Below are positions 53,483-62,349 of a stretch of DNA of 64,000 nucleotides, one piece after another. Every line of letters starts with the position of its first letter. Within the stretch, counting starts at the first letter, position 1. This DNA is from Hymenobacter taeanensis (GTDB lineage Bacteria; Bacteroidota; Bacteroidia; Cytophagales; Hymenobacteraceae), in NCBI RefSeq assembly GCF_013137895.1, contig NZ_CP053538.1, positions 1,921,501 to 1,985,500 on the forward strand. Reading direction: 5' to 3'. Position numbers and translations under genes: made by a program. The notes beneath the pieces are model-generated. The model was not told where the DNA came from, did no database searches, and saw only the letters and a list, made by a program, of their open reading frames with translations.

Positions 53483-54742
53483 ATGAAAGCACTCCGCCTG
53501 ACCTTTGAAAGCTTCCGCTTCGCGTGGCAAGCCCTCAAGTCCAATTTGCTTCGCACTATCCTGTCCTTGCTCGGGGTAACGGTGGGCATTTTTGCCATTA
53601 TTGCCGTTTTCACGGTCGTCGACTCGCTGGAAACCAACATCCGGCAGAGTATGAATTTTGTGGGCGACAAGGTAATTTACGTGAACAAGTGGCCTTGGGT
53701 ATTCGAGTCTAACTTTGCCTGGTGGAAGTATTTTAACCGACCCGTACCCACGGTGCGAGAGTTTCGGGAGTTGCAGCGCCGCCTGGGGCCCAACAATAAT
53801 GGCATAGCCATTTTCGCCAATACCAGCGGCAACCTGTTTAAAGCAGGCAGCAATAGTATGGAGGGCTGCAACCTGCAAGGCGTTAGCCTGGAGTTTAACA
53901 AGGTGTCGGAAGTGCCTATTGCTGAAGGACGCTACTTCACGCCTCAGGAGGTTGAATCGGCCCGCAACGTGGCCATTGTGGGCGCTGAAATAGCCGAGAG
54001 CCTGTTCCCTAACAGCTCGGCACTGGGGAAGGAATTTAAAACCCGCGGCCAGAAGTTTGTCATTATTGGCGTAATGCAGAAGGAAGGCAAGAAGCTGCTG
54101 GATACCCCCAGCAACGATACTAACTGCCTGATTCCCTTTGGGATGTTTACCAAGATGTTCGCCCTGAATGCTAACGGCCAGGGCGGCGTGTCGCCCAGCA
54201 TTGGCATCAAAGGCACCGATGACGACCCGGGCTTGCTGGACCTGGAGTACGAGCTGAAAGGCGTGATGCGCAACATCAGGGGCCTAAAGCCGCAGGAAGA
54301 AGACAACTTTGCCCTGAACCGGCCTGAAATGCTGGCCAATGCTATTACCAAGCTCTTTTCTGTTATTGGTATTGCGGGGGCTGTTATTGGCTCCTTTGCC
54401 ATGCTGGTGGGCGGGTTTGGTATTGCCAACATCATGTTTGTGTCGGTGAAGGAGCGCACCAATATCATTGGCATTCAGAAGTCATTAGGAGCTAAGAATT
54501 ATTTCATCCTGTTCCAGTTTCTGTTCGAGGCCGTGTTCCTGTGCCTGTTGGGCGGGGCGGCTGGTATTCTGCTGGTGTGGTTAATTACCCTGGTGCCGCA
54601 GGAAGGCCTACCATTGTTCCTGACGCCCGGTAATATCTCGCTCGGTCTCACCGTATCGGTGGTTATTGGCGTGCTGGCGGGCATTATTCCGGCCGTACTG
54701 GCATCAAACCTCGATCCGGTTATTGCCATCAGGGCGCAGTAA
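53483..54742 (+). CDS. MacB-like ABC transporter permease
   Basis: 419 residues. An N-terminal helix ('TILSLLGVTVGIFAIIAVFT', about 28-48) precedes a MacB periplasmic domain (about 50-270), then three C-terminal helices ('AGAVIGSFAMLVGGFGIANI', 'AVFLCLLGGAAGILLVWLI', 'VVIGVLAGIIPAVLASNLDP'), the FtsX fold. Mechanotransmission transporters of this class export lipids, peptides or drugs, or drive lipoprotein movement. 'MFVSVKERTNIIGIQKSLGA' is the coupling-helix motif. The ATPase partner is not adjacent; in this family it is usually a separate small protein elsewhere. Confidence 0.9.
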   Translation: MKALRLTFESFRFAWQALKSNLLRTILSLLGVTVGIFAIIAVFTVVDSLETNIRQSMNFVGDKVIYVNKWPWVFESNFAWWKYFNRPVPTVREFRELQRRLGPNNNGIAIFANTSGNLFKAGSNSMEGCNLQGVSLEFNKVSEVPIAEGRYFTPQEVESARNVAIVGAEIAESLFPNSSALGKEFKTRGQKFVIIGVMQKEGKKLLDTPSNDTNCLIPFGMFTKMFALNANGQGGVSPSIGIKGTDDDPGLLDLEYELKGVMRNIRGLKPQEEDNFALNRPEMLANAITKLFSVIGIAGAVIGSFAMLVGGFGIANIMFVSVKERTNIIGIQKSLGAKNYFILFQFLFEAVFLCLLGGAAGILLVWLITLVPQEGLPLFLTPGNISLGLTVSVVIGVLAGIIPAVLASNLDPVIAIRAQ

Positions 54743-54870
54743 CTTTGCGCTGGCTACGCGGTTATAGAAACTGCGTTTGCGGAATACAAAGGCACAGCCC
54801 ATGGGTGGGTTAAATGACCTGAACTGGCCTAGCCGTCACCTAACAATTTCATGATGCAGGCTAGCGTAAT

Positions 54871-54887
54871 GTTAACAAATTGTTAAC
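54871..54887. promoter_or_regulatory. 17-bp operator-like palindrome
   Basis: GTTAACAAATTGTTAAC: perfect 8+1+8 inverted repeat. It ends 11 bp before the -7 box TACTTTTG (54899-54906), so it overlaps the -33 position, a good place for a repressor or activator site. Confidence 0.55.
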
Positions 54888-54898
54888 TTGCCGGTCGC

Positions 54899-54906
54899 TA
54901 CTTTTG
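54899..54906 (+). promoter_or_regulatory. -7 promoter box of the LOG gene
   Basis: TACTTTTG, exact TAnnTTTG, 131 nt before the ATG at 55038, so the leader would be about 125 nt. Confidence 0.5.
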
Positions 54907-55037
54907 GTCGCCTTCCTTCCGTGAGGCGGCCTTCTTTTTGCCTTTTTCCTAATTTTTTACCTGGCGCAGGCCCATCCCCACCGCCGTCGGCTTGTGCAGT
55001 CGCCGGCTGTCTGTGCCTTTTTACCCGTGTAGCTCCT

Positions 55038-55901
55038 ATGTCGAAGCTAAAAAAAACCAGCCGTACTAAAGTGGCCGATGAAGTGCTGAATGCTGGCAGC
55101 GGCCAGACCATCGTGCAGCCCAACATCAACGACAATAAGGTTAAGACCATTAGTGATATCCGTGAGCAAACGCATGGCCAGCGTACCGTGCAGGTGGATG
55201 ATGAGCAGCGCATTCGGCAAGCCTTTGTTGACAAGGACTGGAACGAGATAAAGATTGCCGACTCCTGGCAGATCTTTAAAGTAATGGCTGAGTTTGTGGA
55301 GGGCTTCGAGAAGATGAGCAAGATTGGACCCTGCGTGTCCATCTTTGGCTCGGCTCGTACCAAGCCAGAGAACCCTTACTACCAAATGGCCGAGGAAATT
55401 GCGGCTAAGCTGGTGCGCCACGGTTACGGCGTTATCACGGGCGGTGGCCCTGGTATTATGGAGGCCGGTAACAAAGGTGCCCATAAGGAGGGTGGCCGGT
55501 CTGTAGGCCTCAACATTGAGCTGCCCTTCGAGCAGTTCAATAACATTTACATCGACCCTGACAAAATCATCAACTTCGACTACTTCTTTGTGCGTAAGGT
55601 GATGTTTGTGAAGTACGCGCAGGGCTTCATTGGCATGCCCGGCGGCTTTGGCACGCTGGATGAGCTATTTGAAGCAATTACCCTGATTCAGACCAAGAAA
55701 ATTGGTCGTTTCCCCATTGTGCTGGTAGGCTCCGCCTATTGGAATGGCCTGTTCAAGTGGATTGAGGATGTAATGCTGCACGAAGAGCACAACATCTCGC
55801 CCGAAGACATGGAGCTGGTGCAGATTGTAGATGACGCAGAAGCCGCCGTGAAAATTATCGACGAGTTCTACAGCCGTTACCTGCTCTCGCCAAACTTCTA
55901 A
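55038..55901 (+). CDS. LOG-type Rossmann-fold protein (TIGR00730 family)
   Basis: 287 residues from the ATG at 55038; the frame continues 50 codons upstream, but that part is Pro/Cys-rich and spans the promoter. Family members hydrolyse nucleotide 5'-monophosphates to free base (cytokinin riboside 5'-monophosphate phosphoribohydrolase) though they are often annotated lysine decarboxylase. Signature 'TGGGPGIMEAGNKGAHKEGG' and 'GMPGGFGTLDELFEAI', preceded by 'VSIFGSARTKPENPYYQMAE'. The N-terminal 90 residues are a charged extension found in the longer bacterial type. Followed by a hairpin terminator. Substrate unproven. Confidence 0.85.
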   Translation: MSKLKKTSRTKVADEVLNAGSGQTIVQPNINDNKVKTISDIREQTHGQRTVQVDDEQRIRQAFVDKDWNEIKIADSWQIFKVMAEFVEGFEKMSKIGPCVSIFGSARTKPENPYYQMAEEIAAKLVRHGYGVITGGGPGIMEAGNKGAHKEGGRSVGLNIELPFEQFNNIYIDPDKIINFDYFFVRKVMFVKYAQGFIGMPGGFGTLDELFEAITLIQTKKIGRFPIVLVGSAYWNGLFKWIEDVMLHEEHNISPEDMELVQIVDDAEAAVKIIDEFYSRYLLSPNF

Positions 55902-56231
55902 GCCGTTTGGCTGAGCCTAGCCATCTAAAAAGCCGCCGCTTTTCTCTCTTCAGAGAAGCGGCGGCTTTTTCGTTTAAGCTCCTAAATGAGGGGTGAGTGC
56001 TCGTAGAGTATAAAGCACAGCTGCTAATGGCTTATTGCCCTAGTTATACAGCATCACTTTCCGTACTCACCACAACTGCCACTCTGAAAAGTTGCGAAGT
56101 AGCTCTTGCGTTACGCTGGGCGGGCGCTTCGCCCAGCAACTGCGAAGCTCTTTCCGCGCCAGCTGTTCCGTGAGCCAAGTCTGGCGTACTGTCTTAACTT
56201 GCAGCGGCGGCCCTTTCGGTCGTTGTTTCTC
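55902..56231. other. Intergenic region LOG/crtY
   Basis: 330 bp with the LOG terminator at its start and, at 56115-56137, a hairpin GCTGGGCG/CGCCCAGC with a 7-nt loop, 95 bp before the crtY ATG, that could fold in the crtY leader. No clear -7 box for crtY. Confidence 0.45.
55927..55970 (+). terminator. Terminator of the LOG gene
   Basis: AAAAAGCCGCCGCTT pairs with AAGCGGCGGCTTTTT around an inner TTCTCT/AGAGAA stem; ends in T5. Confidence 0.8.
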
Positions 56232-57407
56232 ATGGCCGCATCCGTTGATTTCGACTACCTGATTGTGGGCGGTGGGGCCGCTGGCCTCAGCCTGGCCTAC
56301 CACATAAGCCAGGAGCCGCGGCTGCGCCAGAAGCGCGTGTTGCTGCTGGAGCCCGAGGCCAAAGACACCAACGACCGTACCTGGTCGTTCTGGGCCGATG
56401 AGCCAAGCCTGTTCGACGAGATAGTGGCCTACGAATGGGCCAACATTGCTTTCCGAAGCCCTGATTTTGAACAGATATTTGAGCTGAAGCGCCACCGGTA
56501 CAAGATGATCCGGGGGCTTGATTTTTACCGGTTTGTGCGGAACGCTTTGGCTAGCAGCCCACAGTTCACGCTCCTGCAAACCACCGTAGGCCACCTGCAA
56601 GACTTGCCGGGTACTGGCGTGCGCGCCACCACCCCCAACGGGGAGTTTACTGCCCACTACGGCTTTGATAGCCGCCCGCCGCAACTGGAACGCCGCCCTG
56701 AGAAGCACCGGTATCTGTTGCAGCACTTTGTAGGGTGGGAGGTAGAAACCGATGTGGATGCGTTTGACCCGGCCACGGCGGAGTTTATGGACTTCCGGGG
56801 CGCGCAATACCAGGAGGCGCGGTTTATGTACGTGTTGCCTTTCAGCAAACGCACGGCGCTGGTAGAGTACACCCTGTTTTCGGCGGAGCTACTACCCAAA
56901 CAGGCCTACGAAGAGGCCATGCGCACCTACCTGCGCGACACTCTGGGTGTAACTAATTTCAGAATTAAGGCGGAAGAAGTGGGTGCTATTCCCATGACCG
57001 ACCATCCGTTCCCGGCCTCGGCCGGAGAGCGAGTTATACACCTGGGTACTCGTGCGGGGCGGGCCAAGCCCAGCACAGGTTACGCCTTTAAGCGTATTCA
57101 GGCCCACTCGGCACGGTTGGTGGCCGCACTGGCCAGCACTGGCCAGCCACCCCAGCACCCAACCGGCGACCAGTGGCAGTTCCATCTTTTCGATACCCTG
57201 CTGCTCGACATTATGCAGCGCTGCGGAGAGCACACCCGCGACATCTTCGCGCAGCTATTCAGCCGCAACCCTCCCGAACGCATTTTTGACTTTCTGGATG
57301 AGCGCACTTCCTGGCTGGAGAATCTGCAGGTGATGAACTCCGTTACTCCCTGGCCCTTCCTGCAATCCATCTGGCACGTAATCAGAGGCCGGCCTGGGAA
57401 GCGGTGA
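56232..57407 (+). CDS. crtY: Lycopene cyclase family protein
   Basis: 391 residues from the ATG at 56232. Flavin-dependent cyclase that closes the beta-rings of lycopene to give beta-carotene. FAD motif 'DYLIVGGGAAGLSLAYHISQ' (about 8-27); 'LEPEAKDTNDRTWSFWADEP' is the family's D-x3-N-D-x-T-W-x-F segment; 'ATAEFMDFRGAQ' and 'FMYVLPFSKRTALVEYTLFS' match the middle; 'HLGTRAGRAKPSTGYAFKRI' matches the C-terminal active-site part. It is alone here, without crtB or crtI. Pigment use agrees with the coloured colonies of Hymenobacter-type bacteria. The stop lies at the start of an octamer repeat array. Confidence 0.9.
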   Translation: MAASVDFDYLIVGGGAAGLSLAYHISQEPRLRQKRVLLLEPEAKDTNDRTWSFWADEPSLFDEIVAYEWANIAFRSPDFEQIFELKRHRYKMIRGLDFYRFVRNALASSPQFTLLQTTVGHLQDLPGTGVRATTPNGEFTAHYGFDSRPPQLERRPEKHRYLLQHFVGWEVETDVDAFDPATAEFMDFRGAQYQEARFMYVLPFSKRTALVEYTLFSAELLPKQAYEEAMRTYLRDTLGVTNFRIKAEEVGAIPMTDHPFPASAGERVIHLGTRAGRAKPSTGYAFKRIQAHSARLVAALASTGQPPQHPTGDQWQFHLFDTLLLDIMQRCGEHTRDIFAQLFSRNPPERIFDFLDERTSWLENLQVMNSVTPWPFLQSIWHVIRGRPGKR

Positions 57408-57450
57408 TGAGGTAATGAGGTGAGGGAGTGACGAGGTGAAGAAAGGAAGT
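57403..57450. repeat. Degenerate GGTGATGA octamer array (left)
   Basis: Reads GGTGATGA, GGTAATGA, GGTGAGGG, AGTGACGA, GGTGAAGA, AAGGAAGT in tandem; overlaps the crtY stop codon (57405-57407). Inverted relative to the array at 57610. Confidence 0.6.
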
Positions 57451-57539
57451 GGCCTAGACTGTCACTTTTACCGCACCTCATTTTGATGCAACAGCAAGGG
57501 CCTTCCTACAGCATAGAACGCACTGGTTGCTAGGCCACT
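57448..57539. repeat. Inverted pair of AGTGGCCTAG
   Basis: AGTGGCCTAG at 57448-57457 and CTAGGCCACT at 57530-57539, a perfect 10-bp inverted pair 72 bp apart in the crtY/ABC gap. Confidence 0.6.
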
Positions 57540-57609
57540 CGCTCACATGTGTAAAGCTCCTGCCTAGCTTTAAGAAGCCGTTTAACTTTTTATGCTCCAC
57601 TGCACTTAG

Positions 57610-57654
57610 TCACCTAATAACCTCGTCACCCTCTTACTTCCTTACCTCATTACC
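57610..57654. repeat. Degenerate GGTGATGA octamer array (right, inverted)
   Basis: On the minus strand: GGTAATGA, GGTAAGGA, AGTAAGAG, GGTGACGA, GGTTATTA, GGTGA. It overlaps the stop codon of the ABC ATPase gene (57642-57644). Confidence 0.6.
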
Positions 57655-58391
57655 GATAAGCTTTCCTCACTTTCCAGGTACTCACGGGCGGCCCGGACGG
57701 TATCAGGGGTTAGGGACTCTAGCTGCGGGGTGGGAGCGGAGAGGTTGAGCAGGTAACCGCCAGCAGGTAGAGCCAGCAGGTTGTCGAGGTCGTGAGTGAT
57801 GCAGAGAACGGTTTTTTGCTGCTCCTGCACCCAGGACTGGAGCAGATCAAATACGCGGCGCCGGTAGTACACATCAAGCTGCTGCGTGGGCTCATCGAGC
57901 AAGTACAGGGCGGCATCTTGCAGGCTGAGCTGGGCCAGCCACACCAGTTGCTGCTCGCCGCCGGAGAGTTGAGTGAAGTCGCGGGCGGCAAGGTGAGCGG
58001 CGCCCACGCGGGTTAGCGCCGCATTGGCCAGAGCGTAGTCGGTAGGAGAATAGGCACTCAGGAAGCGGTGGTGGCGGAACCGGCCCATGACCACCAACTC
58101 CCGCACCGAGATAGAAAACTCTACACTGCCTCGCTGGGGTAAATAGGCCAGTAGGCCACTGTTGGCCGGCTGGCGCACGGTACGCAGATCCTGGCCTAGC
58201 ACCCTAATGGTGCCCTCATACGGAATACGCCCCGTAAGCGCCCGAAACAGAGTGGTTTTGCCGCAGCCATTGTGGCCTACAATAGCTACAAAGGCAGGCT
58301 CAGGCACGGCCAAAAAAAGATTGCGGAGCAGGACACGCTGTCCATACCCCGCAATCAATTGTTCAATATGCAGAACTGAGATATCAGCCAT
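57642..58391 (-). CDS. ABC transporter ATP-binding protein, FecE/BtuD-like
   Basis: 249 residues from the ATG at 58389-58391. Walker A 'IVGHNGCGKTTLFRALTG' (about 39-56), Q-loop 'LLAYLPQRG', signature 'LSGGEQQLVWLAQLSLQDAA', Walker B 'LYLLDEPTQQLDV', H-loop 'CITHDL'. Closest in pattern to the siderophore/cobalamin importer ATPases. No permease or binding-protein gene is near, so its partner is elsewhere. The C-terminus runs into the octamer array. The start is 78 bp after the DUF2795 stop. Confidence 0.88.
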   Translation of the reverse strand: MADISVLHIEQLIAGYGQRVLLRNLFLAVPEPAFVAIVGHNGCGKTTLFRALTGRIPYEGTIRVLGQDLRTVRQPANSGLLAYLPQRGSVEFSISVRELVVMGRFRHHRFLSAYSPTDYALANAALTRVGAAHLAARDFTQLSGGEQQLVWLAQLSLQDAALYLLDEPTQQLDVYYRRRVFDLLQSWVQEQQKTVLCITHDLDNLLALPAGGYLLNLSAPTPQLESLTPDTVRAAREYLESEESLSVMR

Positions 58392-58468
58392 AAGAATTGA
58401 GACTCTAACGGCCTGTTCGTGACCTGAAAAGAAGCTCAGTTCTAGGCGCTCACTTCTAAGTTCTCCTA

Positions 58469-58690
58469 TTAATACTCGTCTTCGTTGAACATGAAGTCTT
58501 CTTTGGTCGGATAATCCGGCCAAACTTCTTCAATATTCTCGTAGGGCTGACCGTCGTCCTCCAGGGCCTGCAGGTTTTCCACTACTTCCATCGGGGCACC
58601 CGAGCGGATAGAGTAATCAATAAGCTCGTCCTTGGTGGCAGGCCAGGGTGCATCTTCCAGATACGAAGCAAGTTCCAGAGTCCAGTACAT
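58469..58690 (-). CDS. DUF2795 protein
   Basis: 73 residues. 'MYWTLELASYLEDAPWPATK' then 'ELIDYSIRSGAPMEVVENLQ' and an acidic end 'YPTKEDFMFNEDEY'. Short DUF2795 proteins of this exact length are widespread in Bacteroidota, often beside DUF349 or ABC genes; function unknown, no catalytic motif. The acidic tail suggests binding to a basic partner. Confidence 0.85.
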   Translation of the reverse strand: MYWTLELASYLEDAPWPATKDELIDYSIRSGAPMEVVENLQALEDDGQPYENIEEVWPDYPTKEDFMFNEDEY

Positions 58691-58830
58691 AGTCGTGTGT
58701 GCTACTAAAAAAGGTTGGCAAAGTGTAGAGGGGCATCAGCAAAAATCTAGCCGAGGCAATGGGCATGACACCATTACCGGCCTAGGGTTGCTTTTGCTGA
58801 CGACAACGTAAAATACAAACGAAGGTTGAG

Positions 58831-60135
58831 TTACTTACTAACTCGCTGACGCAACATTTCAATCAAGTCGTTTTTCGTGCGGATTTTCCGCTCAAACGCT
58901 CTGATCTTACCCTGTAGCATAGTCCGGAAGGCCTCGTTTCCGGGCGAGTCGTTGAGCTTGCCCAGGTTTTCTTCCAGCACTTCCTGCTCCTGCTTGTCGT
59001 ATTTGATGAAGTCTCGTAGGGCTTGTACCCGAATGGTAACCTGCTCCTCCGGCGAGCCAGCTTCTGGGCCAGCTGGCTGGCGCTTCCGGATAAAATGCTC
59101 CAGGGCACTCATCTCAAATACCTTATCACAGGCTAGGATAAACTGCTCCCACACCCGGTCAGATTCCTCACCGCGTACGGGGCCCACCTTTTTCCAGGCC
59201 GCCTGCAGCTCCTTGGCGCGGGCCACCGCCTGCGACATGGGCTGGCTCAGCAACGCCTGTGCTTCGGCCACCAACGCCCGTTTGCGGCTCAGGTTATCGT
59301 CGGTGGAGGTGCCCTGGCCCTCGGTGCGCTTGCTTTCAATGTGCACCTTCAGGCGCTCAAAGAAATGGTTGTGCGCCGCTCGGAACCGCGTCCAGAGGTC
59401 GTTGGCTTGCTTGCGAGGCAAGGAGCCGCCTACTTCCTTCCAGTCTTGCTGCAACTGCTTGAGCTTGCGGGTGGTTTCCTCAAAGTCGTTGGAGTTTTGC
59501 AGGGCTTCCGACTTGTGGATGAGCTCCTTGTAACGGTCATACACGCGGTTGACCATGGCCTTTTTCTCGGCCAGAAACTCCTTCTTGTTCGCAAAAAACT
59601 TATCAACGGCGGCCTGAAAACGGGTTTCCAGCTCGTCGGTGAGGTGCTTTTCCACAGGGCCGGTTTTAATCCAGCCCTGGCGCAGGTCTTTTACTTTCTC
59701 GGTGCCGGCCTGCCAGTCAATGGTGTTGGCCAGCTCTTCGGTTTCCTGAATCAGACCAATTTTGGTGGCCAGATTCTTCTCGCGGTTGCGAACAATGGTA
59801 ACCTTGATGGACTCTTCCGCTTCGGTGAGGCGGCGGTGCAGGCTTTCAAAATCCCCTAGGGCATCGTAGTTGCCTACCTGCTCCTTAAGGTGCAGGGCTT
59901 TCATCAGGAAAGAGCCTTTATTTTCCGATTCCTCAATTTTCTGGAGCAGGTCTTCCACCTTATTGCGGAAGAGCTCGAAGCGCTGAGCGAAGTAGATCAG
60001 GGATGCGTCGCCGGACTCTTTGACCTGACCCACCTGCCGGGCGGGCAGGTCCAGCAGCGGGCGGAGCCACACCTGGTCGCCCTCGATGTAGCCATAACGG
60101 CGGGCTTCGGCCAGTAGGTGGTCTTGTTGTTCCAT
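58831..60135 (-). CDS. DUF349 repeat protein
   Basis: 434 residues, highly charged and helical, with about four DUF349 repeats ('LQQDWKEVGGSLPRKQANDL', 'ELQAAWKKVGPVRGEESDRV', 'DLRQGWIKTGPVEKHLTDEL' and a first, weaker one). Each repeat has the Trp-x-x-Val/Thr-Gly-Pro turn. No membrane segment or signal. Coiled-coil-like. Function unknown; related proteins have been linked to RNA or envelope processes, but that is not established for this one. The gene starts 421 bp from ettA, divergently. Confidence 0.85.
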   Translation of the reverse strand: MEQQDHLLAEARRYGYIEGDQVWLRPLLDLPARQVGQVKESGDASLIYFAQRFELFRNKVEDLLQKIEESENKGSFLMKALHLKEQVGNYDALGDFESLHRRLTEAEESIKVTIVRNREKNLATKIGLIQETEELANTIDWQAGTEKVKDLRQGWIKTGPVEKHLTDELETRFQAAVDKFFANKKEFLAEKKAMVNRVYDRYKELIHKSEALQNSNDFEETTRKLKQLQQDWKEVGGSLPRKQANDLWTRFRAAHNHFFERLKVHIESKRTEGQGTSTDDNLSRKRALVAEAQALLSQPMSQAVARAKELQAAWKKVGPVRGEESDRVWEQFILACDKVFEMSALEHFIRKRQPAGPEAGSPEEQVTIRVQALRDFIKYDKQEQEVLEENLGKLNDSPGNEAFRTMLQGKIRAFERKIRTKNDLIEMLRQRVSK

Positions 60136-60555
60136 AAGTAAAATAGCGGGGGAGCGGAATAGGTGGAAAGGTCGGTATTCAGGCCAAAAAGCTGTACAAG
60201 TTTACGGGTTACGGGCCAAATCCTTGATGAAAGCAAACCGTGGAATCTTTATCCGGGCTGCCTACCTTTGGCCTGCCCGACAAAATCAGGCACTCGTCAC
60301 TTGCCAGCTAGTTGGGTGTTTCCGTGTGCAAAGAGCTACGCACGGAAAGTCAATGCGGTTATTTTCAGAACACAGGACACATACAATATCGGGTTAAATA
60401 AGTAGACTCACCGCCCGACTCGTGGTGCAGGGAATCGACCCGCAAAATAGAAACCTAATTTGTACGCGCAACTTTTAGTTGCTGCTCCCGGCCTTGGCAT
60501 TGCTTGCTAGGCCACCTTCTCAGTCATTATTTGCCCTTTCTTCCTCCAGTAAACT
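60136..60555. other. Intergenic region DUF349/ettA
   Basis: 420 bp. Holds a TACCTTTG at 60263-60270 (exact -7 box, but 285 nt from the ettA start), a 7-bp hairpin TTCCGTG/CACGGAA at 60320-60347, and a small inverted repeat GCAACTTTTAGTTGC at about 60468. No RNA gene recognised. Confidence 0.45.
60263..60270 (+). promoter_or_regulatory. Possible -7 promoter box upstream of ettA
   Basis: TACCTTTG, exact match; would imply a long leader. Confidence 0.3.
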
Positions 60556-62223
<1,668 letters not shown>

Positions 62224-62259
62224 GTGACAAGTTAAAAGCTCTGTTTCTTACGATAGAAG

Positions 62260-62292
62260 ATCCCCACCAGTTTGCAGGTGGGGATTTTTTTT
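62260..62292 (+). terminator. Terminator of ettA
   Basis: ATCCCCACC (62260-62268) pairs with GGTGGGGAT (62277-62285), followed by T8. Confidence 0.85.
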
Positions 62293-62349
62293 GCGCTTCT
62301 TGCCTTCCGTATTGTCTTATAAGTAAATCGTCATATTGCTAGGCTCTCC

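Noticed and set aside
4636..57539. AGTGGCCTAG as an orientation-biased segregation or recombination site (KOPS- or Chi-like)
   Set aside because: Nine copies on one strand and six on the other, with no switch point; such sites are strongly strand-biased.
60263..60555. Possible non-coding RNA or tRNA upstream of ettA
   Set aside because: Long gap with a promoter-like box and a weak hairpin, but no tRNA T-loop signature and no fold I can support.
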